Positions 43,824 through 53,897 of a DNA stretch of 64,000 nucleotides are shown here, piece after piece. How positions within the stretch are numbered: the first letter of the stretch is position 1; every line of letters begins with the position of its first letter. The notes below the pieces were generated by a model, which ran no database searches, was not told where the DNA came from, and worked only from the letters and a program-made list of their open reading frames with translations. Source of the stretch: Sphingopyxis sp. DBS4 (GTDB taxonomy: Bacteria; Pseudomonadota; Alphaproteobacteria; Sphingomonadales; Sphingomonadaceae). The position numbers were made by a program, and so were the translations under genes. The stretch covers positions 3,049,001 to 3,113,000 of the forward strand of contig NZ_CP102384.1 in NCBI RefSeq assembly GCF_024628865.1, read 5' to 3'.

Positions 43824-44292
43824 AGGGCCGCCAGCGCACGGCCGCCATCGCCGCATCCACCGGCGTCTCCACCACCCGCCGCAGCCCCGCATGGGCGTGA
43901 ACGAAGCTCGCCGCCCCCATCACTCCCAGATGAAACTGCCCCGCCGCGAGCGCGATCAGCGCGACATCGCCGTCGCGCCCGTCATCCGCTCGCCCGAATC
44001 CCGCCGCCGCCAAGGCTGCCTCGATCCGCTCGCACCCCCATCCCCGCAGCGGATACCCGACGGGCAAGGGCAGCATCCGTCCGGCCGCGGCATAAGCCGC
44101 CCACACCAGCCCGACGCAGTCGAGCCCCGTCGCCGGATCGCGCCCCTGCGGCCGGAACCGCGCTCCCACCATCCCCCGCGCCGCCGCAAAGACGCGCGCG
44201 CCAATCCCCCTCCCGCAAGCGGGAGGGGCAGCGAAGCTTGCCGGCTTGCCGGCTAGCTGCAGCGGGGTGGGCAAACTCACGAGCCTAGCCAC
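43804..44292 (-). CDS. NlpC/P60-like tail peptidase (GTA gp14-like)
   Basis: 162 residues from GTG at 44292. LDCVGLVW (Cys59) and QFHLGV (His121) are the catalytic pair of the NlpC/P60 tail peptidases that cut peptidoglycan at the tail tip. The N-terminal residues ~8-29 are encoded by repeat copy B (44207-44272), and the last ~6 codons and TAG lie in copy A. The real domain begins near residue 31 (GARVFAAARGM), so the repeat appears to have replaced the native start. It overlaps the DUF2163 gene by 8 nt. Confidence 0.8.
   Translation of the reverse strand: MARLVSLPTPLQLAGKPASFAAPPACGRGIGARVFAAARGMVGARFRPQGRDPATGLDCVGLVWAAYAAAGRMLPLPVGYPLRGWGCERIEAALAAAGFGRADDGRDGDVALIALAAGQFHLGVMGAASFVHAHAGLRRVVETPVDAAMAAVRWRPCPPRCD
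44207..44272. repeat. 66-nt two-hairpin element, copy B
   Basis: Same layout and orientation as copy A. Hairpin 2 is GCCGG-CTTG-CCGGC (44240-44253), where two base pairs have changed on both sides relative to copy A. It lies inside the 5' coding part of the gp14-like gene. Confidence 0.85.
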
Positions 44293-45091
44293 CCGGATAG
44301 CGCGTCAGCAGATCGTTGCCCGGCAGATGCGCCTCGCCGCGAAAATTGATCGCATTGGCAAAGCGCGTCCGGCACGTCGCAAGCTGCTTGTCGCACCCCT
44401 CGACCAGCCGCACCCTGAGCGGCAGCGCGGGCAGCGCCGGCGGCATCTCCGCCAGCGTCAGCACCGCCCCCACCGCATCGATCACCGGACTCGACAGTCC
44501 GCACACCGCGCCTTCCATCCAGGTCAGTCCGCCGAACGCCATCGCGCCCGCCGCCACCGCCGCGTCGAGCGTTACCGCGCGGCCCTCGACCGCCACCACC
44601 CGCCGTCCGTGCGTGCGCGGCGCCAGATCGACCCGGCACGCGGGGTCGCCCAGCATCGCGCGGCACGAGGGAGAGGTCGCCGGACACGCCGGTCCATCGA
44701 GCGCGCGCGTCACGCCTTGCAGCTCGGCAGTGAACGCCGCGCCGCGCCGCTCGACCGCGCCGAGCGACCCGCGCGCCACGACGACCGGCGCCGCATCGGG
44801 CGCGCTCCAGTCGGTGACGAACAGCTCCACCGCCGCCCCGTCCCAGCGGCCCGCATCGAGGTCGTCGGCCGCGATCGCATCGCTTGCGATCGCACCCTCC
44901 AGGTCCATCGTCGCGGCGTCGATCTCGTCGCTCGTTTCAAGCGCCGACGGCTTCATCCCCGGCGCGGCGCGATAGCCCTCGCGCACCTGCGCCTCCCACG
45001 ACAGCGGCGCGGGCGCACTCCAATTCCCATACACCCGCGACAAAGCGGGCCGCGCAGCCCCCTGCGCGGCCTTGCGGCCAAACCAGTTCAT
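44285..45091 (-). CDS. DUF2163 GTA protein (gp13-like) with portal-like N-terminus
   Basis: 268 residues. From about residue 41 (RAAPGMKPSALETSDEID) to the end it is a DUF2163 protein: GRWDGAAVELFVTDW, PSCRAMLGDPACRVDLAPRT and RFANAINFRGEAHLPG. Residues 1-40 (MNWFGRKAAQ... WEAQVREGY) do not fit DUF2163 but resemble the start of phage HK97-type portal proteins, in which EAQVREGY precedes NPVAQRAVRLVAEA. The native ~50-residue DUF2163 start is missing. I infer an in-frame fusion left by a deletion from the portal gene into gp13. TAGGAGATC precedes the ATG. Confidence 0.75.
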   Translation of the reverse strand: MNWFGRKAAQGAARPALSRVYGNWSAPAPLSWEAQVREGYRAAPGMKPSALETSDEIDAATMDLEGAIASDAIAADDLDAGRWDGAAVELFVTDWSAPDAAPVVVARGSLGAVERRGAAFTAELQGVTRALDGPACPATSPSCRAMLGDPACRVDLAPRTHGRRVVAVEGRAVTLDAAVAAGAMAFGGLTWMEGAVCGLSSPVIDAVGAVLTLAEMPPALPALPLRVRLVEGCDKQLATCRTRFANAINFRGEAHLPGNDLLTRYPGG

Positions 45092-45100
45092 GATGATCTC

Positions 45101-45688
45101 CTATGCTCCCCGCTCTCTCCCCTTCAGGGGAGAGATACGAAGGCTTGCGAGCTTGCTCGCTAGCCGAAGTTGAGAGGGGTTTGCGGCCCGCGATCCGCGC
45201 CGACGCTTCACCATACGGATTCTCTCGATCAATATGGCGTCGACTTCCTGCTGCGTCGCTACCTCGTGCGCAACCGCACGGCGGCCGCTGGCATGGCCAC
45301 GCGCGACGCTGGCGCGATGCAGGCGGAGCAACGCCATCGCCTCGGCAACCGTCATTTTCGCTACCGGCTCCTTCGCTTCGTCCAACACCAGCGTATCGAC
45401 GACTTCGATCGCCCGGCGCACCAAGGCCGTCTCCAGCCGGTCGTATCCGATCTCCAGCGCTGCCTGCCATTGCGCCGCAAATTCCGGGTCGCGCTGTCGC
45501 AGACGATAAACGCCGGACGATGCCATTCCCGCCGCCTCATGCGCCCGCACCACATTGCAGCTCGTCGCCAACTCGGCCAGAAACGCTTCGCGCCGGTCCT
45601 TGGTCCAGCCGTTGGCACGCGCCTTTCTGCGTTGCACCGGCCTCCCGTTGCCTGGCCCGATCGCATCCTCTCCGCTCGCCTTGTCCAT
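45101..45688 (-). CDS. Small-terminase-like HTH protein (GTA gp1-like)
   Basis: 195 residues. The core GWTKDRREAFLAELATSCNVVRAHEAAGMASSGVYRLRQRDPEFAAQW follows the layout of small terminase subunits and related HTH proteins at the head of sphingomonad GTA clusters. Residues ~171-192 (PSQLRLASKLASLRISPLKG) are translated from repeat copy C, so the native C-terminus is lost or extended. A large terminase gene should follow, but the next gene is the portal-DUF2163 chimera. ATG at 45688 is chosen; one at 45733 is also in frame. Confidence 0.65.
   Translation of the reverse strand: MDKASGEDAIGPGNGRPVQRRKARANGWTKDRREAFLAELATSCNVVRAHEAAGMASSGVYRLRQRDPEFAAQWQAALEIGYDRLETALVRRAIEVVDTLVLDEAKEPVAKMTVAEAMALLRLHRASVARGHASGRRAVAHEVATQQEVDAILIERIRMVKRRRGSRAANPSQLRLASKLASLRISPLKGRERGA
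45114..45180. repeat. 67-nt two-hairpin element, copy C
   Basis: Hairpin 1 TCTCTCCCC-TTCA-GGGGAGAGA; hairpin 2 GCGAG-CTTG-CTCGC at 45147-45160, identical to copy A over a 20-nt core; ends GTTGAGAGGGGT. It encodes the C-terminus of the terminase-like protein. Confidence 0.8.
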
Positions 45689-45799
45689 ATGCACGTCCCC
45701 AAAAGCATAAGGGCCGGAACACCCTTCCCGCATCGGAAGGGCGCCAGCCCGAATCGCAATTCTTCATGATGGAATACTTGTGCCATAATAGCGTGACGA

Positions 45800-45829
45800 T
45801 GTCAATAGAAAATAACCCATATGGTTATT
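45800..45829 (-). promoter_or_regulatory. -35 box and operator-like palindrome upstream of the GTA remnant
   Basis: On the minus strand TTGACA (45805-45800) is a perfect -35 hexamer; no good -10 follows at 17 bp, though TATTAT occurs 9 bp on. Just upstream is the perfect dyad AATAACC-CATAT-GGTTATT (45811-45829). Together with the unusual AT content this looks like a controlled promoter. Confidence 0.5.
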
Positions 45830-45848
45830 AGTCGCCTCTTTCCTTCGC

Positions 45849-45865
45849 TCCCGGACTTGATCCGG
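45849..45865. repeat. Short CCCGGA/TCCGGG palindrome
   Basis: CCCGGA-CTTGA-TCCGGG, a 17-bp palindrome of a type widely scattered between genes in alphaproteobacteria. Confidence 0.5.
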
Positions 45866-46009
45866 GGTTCCGCCTTTCGGTGCTGCTGAGCGAGGCCTCC
45901 GATCAAAGCCGGGGGCGAAAGCGACAGGCTCCCCATCCCCGCCCGATTGACGCTCCCCGCCAGATGGTTACACCTTCAACCAATCACCGCAAAAAGGGGC
46001 ACCCACTCG

Positions 46010-48204
46010 ATGCGCAAAATCGCCTTGCTCGGCGCGAGCCTTCTCATCCTCGCCGCCCGGCCCCTCCTCGCTCAGGAAAGCCCCGTCTCCGAACCGGCCG
46101 CCACGGCCGAAGCGGGACCGGCCTCGGCCATCGGCAGCGCGCGCAAGGGGCCCGAGCGCCGCTTCACCGGCGAGGATCTGTTCGACCTCGCCGCCGCCGC
46201 CGATCCGCAGATCAGCCCCGACGGGCGCCGCATCGCCTATGTCCGCCGCGCCAACGACATCATGTCCGACCGCGCGGTCAGCAGCATCTGGCTGCTCGAC
46301 ACCCAGACCGGCGCCGAGACCCCGGTCGCGGGCCGCACCGGCGACGCCTTTTCGCCGCGCTGGTCGCCCGACGGCCGGCGCCTCGCCTATGTCTCGACCG
46401 AAGGCGGCGGCGCCCAGCTCTGGGTGCGCTGGATGGACGGCGGCGAGGCGGCGAAGCTGACCGGCCTGCCGACCAGCCCGTCGAGCATCGCCTGGTCGCC
46501 CGACGGCCGCTCGATCGCCTACACGATGCTCGTAAAGGACGAAGCGCCGAGCTTCGGCAAGCCCCCCGCGAACAAGCCCGAGGGCGCGAAATGGGCCGAC
46601 CCGCTCGAGGTGCACGACCTCCTCACCTTCCGCGCCGACGGCCAGGGCCTGATCGAGCCGGGGTTCGAGAAGATCTTTCTCATCGCCGCGACCGGCGGCG
46701 CGCCGCGCCAGCTCAGCTTCGGCCCCTATCACGACGGCGGCCCGCTGAGCTGGTCGCGCGACGGGACGACGCTTTATTTCAGCGCCGACCGCCGCCCCGA
46801 CTGGCAGAGCGATCCGCTCGAAAGCAATATCTATGCGCTCGACGTCGCCGGCGGCGCCGTCACCCAGCTCACGACGCGCAAGGGCCCCGACGCGAACCCG
46901 CTCGTCTCGCCCGACGGCCGGATGATCGCCTATCTCGGCTTCGACGACCGGCTGCGCGCCTATGAGAATGTCGGCCTCTATGTGATGAACCGCGACGGGT
47001 CGGGCAGCCGCCGCCTCGCCGCCGCCTGGGATTACAGCGTCGACGGCGCCGCATGGGACGCCGACGGGCGCGGCCTCTATGTCCAGTATGACGAGCGCGG
47101 CGAGAGCAAGGTCGCGCGCATCGGCCTCGACGGATCGGTGCGCACCGTCGCCACCAGCCTTGCGAACAGCGAATTCGACCGCCCCTATTCGGGCGGCAGC
47201 TTCTCGGTCGCCGCCAACGACGCGATCGCCTTCACCGCGGGCACGCCCACGCGCCCGGCCGAGGTCGCGCTTGCGGCGGGCGGCAAGACGCGCACCCTCA
47301 CCGATTTGAGCCGCACCCTCGCCGCGACCAAGGCGCTGGGCGAGGTGCGCAAGATCAGCGCGGCGTCGAGCTTCGACGGCCTCGCGATCGACGGCTGGCT
47401 GACCTTGCCGCCCGGCTATCGCGAAGGGCAGCGCGTGCCGCTGATCCTCGAAATCCACGGCGGCCCCTTCGCCGCCTATGGCCCGCATTTCGCCGCCGAC
47501 AACCAGCTTTACGCCGCTGCGGGCTATGCCGTGCTCTCGGCCAACCCCCGCGGCTCGACCAGCTATGGGGAGGCGTTCGCGAACGCGATCGACAAAAACT
47601 ACCCCGGCAACGACTATTTCGACCTGATGAGCATCGTCGACCGCGCGGTCGAGCTCGGCATCGCCGATCCCGACGCGCTGTTCGTCACCGGCGGTTCGGG
47701 CGGCGGGGTGTTGACGAGCTGGATCGTCGGCAAGACCGACCGCTTCAAGGCCGCCGTCGCCCAGAAACCGGTGATCAACTGGACGACGCAGGCGCTCACC
47801 GCCGACGGCCCCGCCTTCTTCGGCCGCTACTGGCTGGGCGCGATGCCGTGGGAAAATCAGGCCACTTACTGGAGCCACTCGCCGCTGTCGCTGGTCGGCA
47901 ACGTCAAGACGCCGACGATGGTCGTCGTCGGCAGCGAGGATTATCGCACCCCGGTCAGCGAGGCCGAGCAATATTACACGGCGCTGCGCCTGCGCGGGGT
48001 GCCGACCGCGCTGGTCAAGGTGCCCGGCGCCAGCCACGGCGGCATCGCCGCGCGCCCGTCGCAGGCGGCGGCCAAGGCCTCGGCGATCCTCGCCTGGTTC
48101 GAAAAATACCGGAAAGGCTGGACCCCGGCGGCGGGGTCGCCCACGGAAACACCTGCCGCCGCCGCATCCACGCCTTCCTCCCCCGCTTCGGAAACCCCTC
48201 AGCC

Positions 48205-48208
<4 letters not shown>
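46010..48208 (+). CDS. Secreted S9-family prolyl oligopeptidase-like peptidase
   Basis: 732 residues. Signal peptide (1-22, ARPLLAQ), a beta-propeller of WD40-like PD40 repeats (ISPDGRRIAYVRR, RWSPDGRRLAYVS, SWSRDGTTLYFSA), and an alpha/beta-hydrolase domain. Nucleophile Ser in VTGGSGGGVL at about 560-570, Asp in VGSEDYRTPV and His in GASHGG complete the triad. It should cleave short peptides in the periplasm (acylaminoacyl/dipeptidyl-peptidase type). A disordered Pro/Ala/Thr tail (TPAAGSPTETPAAAASTP) ends it. Overlaps the M28 gene by ATGA. Confidence 0.9.
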
Positions 48209-49866
<1,658 letters not shown>

Positions 49867-49910
49867 GCGGCCGCTTCCGACCGATGCGGACGCCGTCATT
49901 TCCTAACTTT

Positions 49911-49987
49911 GTCATCCCCGCGAAAGCGGGGACCCAGAGCGCGCGGCGGCTAACCCCACACTGGGTTCCCGCTTTCGCGGGAATGAC
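49911..49987. repeat. 77-nt inverted-repeat element, copy 3 (divergent)
   Basis: 27-nt arms (49911-49937, 49961-49987) starting GTCATCCCCGCGAAAGCGGG flank a 23-nt loop. Arms pair with a few mismatches. Same arm and loop lengths as the elements at 2382 and 33312, but a different sequence variant. Lies between convergent genes. Confidence 0.75.
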
Positions 49988-50036
49988 GAAGGTGGGGAGG
50001 GGCAGATCTCCATCCCAAAGCCGACTTCGCTTTGCA

Positions 50037-51386
50037 TTACACCGCCTGAACCGCCGCCAGTTCGCGCGCTAGCACCGCCAGCCCGCGCCACAATCCCGCG
50101 CGGTCGATCGCACCGCCCAGCGACACGCGCAGCGCCGGAGCCTTTACCGCGCCCACAGCAAAATCATCCGCAGCGATCGCCATCATCCCGGTAGCGCGCA
50201 GCGCGCCCGCGATCCGCGCCGGATGGGCCCCGCCCGGCAACGGCACCCACAGATGATAACCGCACGGATGCGCGGCGTAGCTCCCCGCAGGCAACAGCTC
50301 TGCGGCGATCGCCTGCCGCGCCACCGCTTCGGCGCGCGTCTCGGCGATCAGCCGGTCATAGCTTCCATCCTCCAGCCAGCGCGTCATCAGCGCGGCATTG
50401 AGCGGCGGCGGCATGACGTCGCTTCCATGCACCTCCACCGCGACCGCCAGCGCGTCGGTGACCGACGGCGCACGGACATGTGCAATGCGCAGCGCCGGGG
50501 AGATGATCTTCGATGCGCTGGCGACATACCAGCCGCGTTCGGGCGCAAAGCTCGACAGCGGCGCGATCACTGCCTCGGCAAGCTGTCCATAGGCGTCGTC
50601 CTCGATCAGCCGCACCCCGCGCCGCCGCGCCGCCGCGGCGAGCGCCGCGCGCTCGTCGGCATCCAGCGTGACGGTGGTCGGATTGTCGTTGGTCGGCACG
50701 ACATAAAGCGCCGCGATCGTCTCGCGCCGGCAGAGCGCCTCCAGCGCGTCGGCATCGATCCGCGCCAGCGGCGCCAACCGCAACCCCGCCTTCTTCGCAA
50801 TCGCCAAGAAGCCCGGATAGACATGCATCCCGCACGCGACGACATCGCCCGCCTTCAAGGTCGCGCCGACGATCGCGTGCAGCGCATTCTGCGCCCCTGC
50901 GGTCACCACCAGTTGATCGGGCTCGCTCGCCAGCCCCAGCCGCCCGAAAAGTGCCGCGCCCGCCGCACGGTCGGCCTCGCGCCCGCCCGCGGGCGTATAG
51001 TGCAGCCGCCCGCCCGCGCCCGGCGCGCGCAGCAACGCACTCGACGTCCGCTCCCACGCCGCGAGCAGCGACCCGCCCGCGACCTCGGGCGGCATGTTCA
51101 TCCCCGTGTCGCGCGGCGGCGGTCCGGCAGCAATCGCATCCTGCGGCAGCACGAAGCTTCCCGCACGCCCGCGCGCGCCGATCAGCCCGCGCATCCGCGC
51201 CTGCTCATAGGCCCTGGTGACGGTGGTCAGGTCGATCCCGAGCCGCGCGGCAAGATCGCGCTGCGTCGGCAGCCGATCGCCGGCACAGAGCGCGCCGGTC
51301 TCGATCGCATTCGCGATCGCCTCGGCGATCGCGACATATTTGGCACCGCTGCTGCGGTCGAGATCGGGAATCCAGCCCTCAGCCAT
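50037..51386 (-). CDS. MocR/PdxR-family regulator (GntR HTH + aminotransferase)
   Basis: 449 residues. GntR winged HTH at about 14-80 (LPTQRDLAARLGIDLTTVTRAYEQARMRGLI), then a fold-type-I aminotransferase domain in which SASKIISPALR places the PLP Lys at 293. VVPTNDNPTT and EDDAYGQL carry the PLP-contact Asn and Asp. Such proteins sense PLP or an amino compound such as GABA or taurine. It overlaps the DUF983 gene by 8 nt, so regulator and membrane protein share a transcript; a 12-bp direct repeat lies upstream. Confidence 0.9.
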   Translation of the reverse strand: MAEGWIPDLDRSSGAKYVAIAEAIANAIETGALCAGDRLPTQRDLAARLGIDLTTVTRAYEQARMRGLIGARGRAGSFVLPQDAIAAGPPPRDTGMNMPPEVAGGSLLAAWERTSSALLRAPGAGGRLHYTPAGGREADRAAGAALFGRLGLASEPDQLVVTAGAQNALHAIVGATLKAGDVVACGMHVYPGFLAIAKKAGLRLAPLARIDADALEALCRRETIAALYVVPTNDNPTTVTLDADERAALAAAARRRGVRLIEDDAYGQLAEAVIAPLSSFAPERGWYVASASKIISPALRIAHVRAPSVTDALAVAVEVHGSDVMPPPLNAALMTRWLEDGSYDRLIAETRAEAVARQAIAAELLPAGSYAAHPCGYHLWVPLPGGAHPARIAGALRATGMMAIAADDFAVGAVKAPALRVSLGGAIDRAGLWRGLAVLARELAAVQAV

Positions 51387-51813
51387 CGCCCTCTACGCTC
51401 TCCCCCTTGGCGCGCGCGTGGAGCTGCGCCCACAGCGCGTCGGTGCCCGCCTCCTGTGCGCGGTTCACATATTGCGACGCGACCAGCCAGCCCTTGATCG
51501 GCTGAAGCGCCGCAAGGCAAGGGAGAACCATCAACGGCACCGAGACGATCAGGTGCATCCACCACGGCGGATTCAGCGCGACCTCGAACCAGACGACGAG
51601 GAACAGCAGCGGAAAGGCAATGAAGCAGAGCGAAAAAAAGGCCGGCCCGTCGTCAGGCGCGGCGAAATCATAATCGAGCCCGCATTGCGGGCAACGCTCC
51701 TGCACCTTCAGCCAGCGCCGGAACATCCGGCCCTCGCCGCAACGCGGACACAGGCCGTGCAGCCCCGTCCTGTATATCCATAACCATTTCTCGCGGCCTT
51801 CGAGTTCGGTCAT
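51379..51813 (-). CDS. DUF983 membrane protein with zinc ribbon
   Basis: 144 residues from ATG at 51813; ATG at 51822 is the in-frame alternative. GLCPRCGEGRMF and ERCPQCGLDY supply a four-Cys zinc ribbon at about residues 20-50, followed by two transmembrane helices (FFSLCFIAFPLLFLVVWF, MHLIVSVPLMVLPCLAAL). This is the DUF983 layout, common near cytochrome-oxidase genes in alphaproteobacteria. First gene of the operon with the MocR regulator. Confidence 0.85.
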   Translation of the reverse strand: MTELEGREKWLWIYRTGLHGLCPRCGEGRMFRRWLKVQERCPQCGLDYDFAAPDDGPAFFSLCFIAFPLLFLVVWFEVALNPPWWMHLIVSVPLMVLPCLAALQPIKGWLVASQYVNRAQEAGTDALWAQLHARAKGESVEGDG

Positions 51814-51829
51814 CACCACCATCCATATC

Positions 51830-51853
51830 CATACACAATACCATACATAATAC
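51830..51853. promoter_or_regulatory. Tandem 12-bp direct repeat, candidate MocR operator
   Basis: CATACACAATAC (51830-51841) and CATACATAATAC (51842-51853) are adjacent copies with one mismatch, just upstream of the DUF983-mocR operon. MocR-type regulators bind direct repeats; GabR's ATACCA half site occurs at the repeat boundary. Confidence 0.45.
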
Positions 51854-51893
51854 CGAGCATGACAAATGTCGAGGGGCGGATTATTTCCCGCGC

Positions 51894-52469
51894 ATGAGCG
51901 ACGATAAAATCTACATCAGCGCGAACGAGCTTCTCGCCGACTCGCTGCGGCTCGGCATGAAGGTCATCGACAGCGGGTTCGAACCGACGCATCTCGTCGG
52001 CATCTGGCGCGGCGGCGCGCCGGTGGGAATCGCGGTGCAGGAGCTGCTCGACTATCACGGCCACCACTGCGACCATATCGCGATCCGCACCTCCTCCTAC
52101 AAAGGCATCGACAATCAGGACCCCCAGGTGCGCGTCTTCGCGCTCGGCTATCTCATCGACACGCTGAACCCGGAGGACCGGCTGCTGATCATCGACGACG
52201 TCTTCGATTCGGGGCGCAGCATCCGCGCCTTCATCGCCGAGCTTCGCGCGCGCTGCCGCCACAATATGCCGCGCGACATCCGCATCGCGACGGTCTGGTT
52301 CAAACCCGGCCGCAACGTCACCGACCTCCGACCCGATTTCTTCGTCCACGAAACCGATCGCTGGCTGATCTTCCCGCACGAGATCGACGGGCTGACAGTC
52401 GAGGAAATCCGCCGCCATAAGCCCGAAGCCGCCATCATTTTGCGCGAGGAGGAATTGCCCCATGACTGA
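51894..52469 (+). CDS. Purine-type phosphoribosyltransferase
   Basis: 191 residues. The PRPP loop [13 protein letters not shown] is at about 96-108, and [16 protein letters not shown] is the pyrophosphate-binding loop. The spacing fits hypoxanthine/xanthine-type phosphoribosyltransferases. It should convert a purine base plus PRPP to the nucleotide. The gene overlaps the adenine deaminase gene by 8 nt, which supports hypoxanthine as substrate. Confidence 0.85.
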   Translation: MSDDKIYISANELLADSLRLGMKVIDSGFEPTHLVGIWRGGAPVGIAVQELLDYHGHHCDHIAIRTSSYKGIDNQDPQVRVFALGYLIDTLNPEDRLLIIDDVFDSGRSIRAFIAELRARCRHNMPRDIRIATVWFKPGRNVTDLRPDFFVHETDRWLIFPHEIDGLTVEEIRRHKPEAAIILREEELPHD

Positions 52470-53487
52470 CAGTTTCGCTTCCGCGGACGAGCGCGCCGCC
52501 TTCATCGCCGGCCTGCCCAAGGCCGAGCTTCATCTCCACATCGAAGGCTCGCTCGAACCCGAACTGATGTTCGAGCTCGCGCAACGCAACGGCGTCGCCA
52601 TCCCCTTCGCGTCGGTTGAGGAGGTGCGCGCCGCTTATGCTTTCTCGAACCTCCAGGATTTCCTCGACATTTATTATCAGGGGATGGGCGTTCTCCGGAC
52701 CGAGCAGGATTTCCACGACCTCACCGTCGCCTATCTCGCGCGCGCCCGCGCCGACGGCGTCCGCCACGTCGAAATCTTCTTCGACCCGCAGGGTCATACG
52801 ATGCGCGGCATCGCCTTTGAGACCATCGTCACCGGCATCACCCGCGCGCTCGACGAAGCGCACGCGAAGCATGGCATGACCTCGAAGCTCATTCTCAGTT
52901 TCCTCCGTCACCTCAGCGAGGCCGAGGCCGAGGCGACGCTCGACGAGGCACTGCCTTTTCTGGACCGCATCGCGGGCGTCGGCCTCGACTCCTCCGAGGT
53001 CGGCCATCCTCCCTCGAAGTTCGAACGCGTCTTCGCCCGCGCTCGCGACCTGGGGCTGAAGCTCGTCGCCCACGCCGGCGAGGAAGGCCCGCCCGCCTAT
53101 GTCCACGAGGCGCTCGACCTTCTCAAGGTCGACCGCATCGACCATGGCAACCGCAGCCTCGAGGATCCCGCTCTCGTCGCGCGGCTCGTGAGCGAGGGCA
53201 TGACCCTTACCGTCTGCCCGCTATCGAACCTCAAGCTCTGCGTCGTGGACGACCTCGCCGACCATCCGCTCAAGACGATGCTCGACGCCGGACTGGCCGC
53301 AACGGTGAACAGCGATGACCCCAGCTATTTCGGCGGCTATGTGAACGCGAATTATCGGGCCGTCGCCGACGCGCTCGACCTGTCGAAAGCCGACCTTGTG
53401 ACGCTGGCGCGCAACAGCTTCACCGGCTCCTTCCTCAGCGAGATCGACAAGGCGAAGCATCTCGAGGCGATCGACGCCTACGCCTGA
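52462..53487 (+). CDS. Adenine deaminase (type 2, ADA-like)
   Basis: 341 residues. Metal site: ELHLHIEGS (His24, His26), AHAGEEGP (His, Glu) and [11 protein letters not shown] (Asp). Segments [16 protein letters not shown] and [14 protein letters not shown] are those of the adenine-deaminase branch rather than true adenosine deaminases, which many databases still confuse. It converts adenine to hypoxanthine, which the overlapping phosphoribosyltransferase can turn into IMP. Cytosolic. Confidence 0.85.
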   Translation: MTDSFASADERAAFIAGLPKAELHLHIEGSLEPELMFELAQRNGVAIPFASVEEVRAAYAFSNLQDFLDIYYQGMGVLRTEQDFHDLTVAYLARARADGVRHVEIFFDPQGHTMRGIAFETIVTGITRALDEAHAKHGMTSKLILSFLRHLSEAEAEATLDEALPFLDRIAGVGLDSSEVGHPPSKFERVFARARDLGLKLVAHAGEEGPPAYVHEALDLLKVDRIDHGNRSLEDPALVARLVSEGMTLTVCPLSNLKLCVVDDLADHPLKTMLDAGLAATVNSDDPSYFGGYVNANYRAVADALDLSKADLVTLARNSFTGSFLSEIDKAKHLEAIDAYA

Positions 53488-53494
53488 TCCTTCG

Positions 53495-53878
53495 CTACCG
53501 CGGGTGCAGCTTCGCCAGCGCAATTCCCGCCAGATTCTGCGCGCGGCCGATATGTCGGATACGCGGCGACGGCCCCTCGTCCGCCAGCGCGCGAAACGCC
53601 GCGAGATGTCCCGCGACCCGGCCATGCGCCCGAACCTTATCCGTCGCCTGCGCGATCACCGCCGCCGCGTCGCCCAGCAGCACGAAATCCGTGAGCCCCC
53701 GCGCCCGCGCCAGCCGCAGCGCCGCGATCAGCGACAGCCATTCAGCATCGAGGCTGCTTCCGGTCCCGATATCCCGCTCGACCGTCGCGACGCCGCCCGT
53801 CACCACCGCGATCTCCATCGGTCCGGGATTCGGACGGCAGCCGCCGTCGAAATAGATTTTGGTCCGCCGCGCGATCAT
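53495..53878 (-). CDS. RNase H-like (RVT_3) protein
   Basis: 127 residues. IYFDGGCRPNPGP carries the first Asp, DAEWLSLIAALRLA the Glu and LLGDAAAVI the second Asp of the RNase H triad. The C-terminal RAQNLAGIALAK has Asn but not the usual fourth acidic residue (Asp four after Asn). Activity may therefore be reduced or need different metal use. It converges on the adenine deaminase gene with an 7-bp gap. Confidence 0.75.
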   Translation of the reverse strand: MIARRTKIYFDGGCRPNPGPMEIAVVTGGVATVERDIGTGSSLDAEWLSLIAALRLARARGLTDFVLLGDAAAVIAQATDKVRAHGRVAGHLAAFRALADEGPSPRIRHIGRAQNLAGIALAKLHPR

Positions 53879-53897
53879 CCGCCCGTCCTAGCCGATC

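Larger units (their letters stand above)
45689..46009. other. Gene-free stretch of 321 bases
   Basis: This holds the promoter side of the GTA remnant (AT-rich 45764-45830, with a TTGACA box and a palindrome), a CCCGGA-CTTGA-TCCGGG repeat at 45849-45865, and the leader of the S9 peptidase gene. I see no additional gene. Confidence 0.6.

Noticed and set aside
41313..44288. 991-codon open frame on the plus strand across the GTA genes
   Set aside because: Low-complexity Arg/Pro/Ala translation spanning several real genes and their junctions; a codon-bias shadow.
41093..45688. Complete prophage
   Set aside because: No integrase, attachment-site repeats, large terminase, capsid or lysis genes; content is limited to GTA tail-tip functions.
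45968..48037. 689-codon minus-strand frame opposite the S9 peptidase
   Set aside because: No recognisable domain; the plus strand has a full S9 peptidase with signal peptide and catalytic residues.
52462..53487. Calling the deaminase adenosine deaminase (add)
   Set aside because: The FFDPQ and GLDSSE-x-GHPP segments fit the adenine deaminase branch better, and the neighbour is a purine-base phosphoribosyltransferase.
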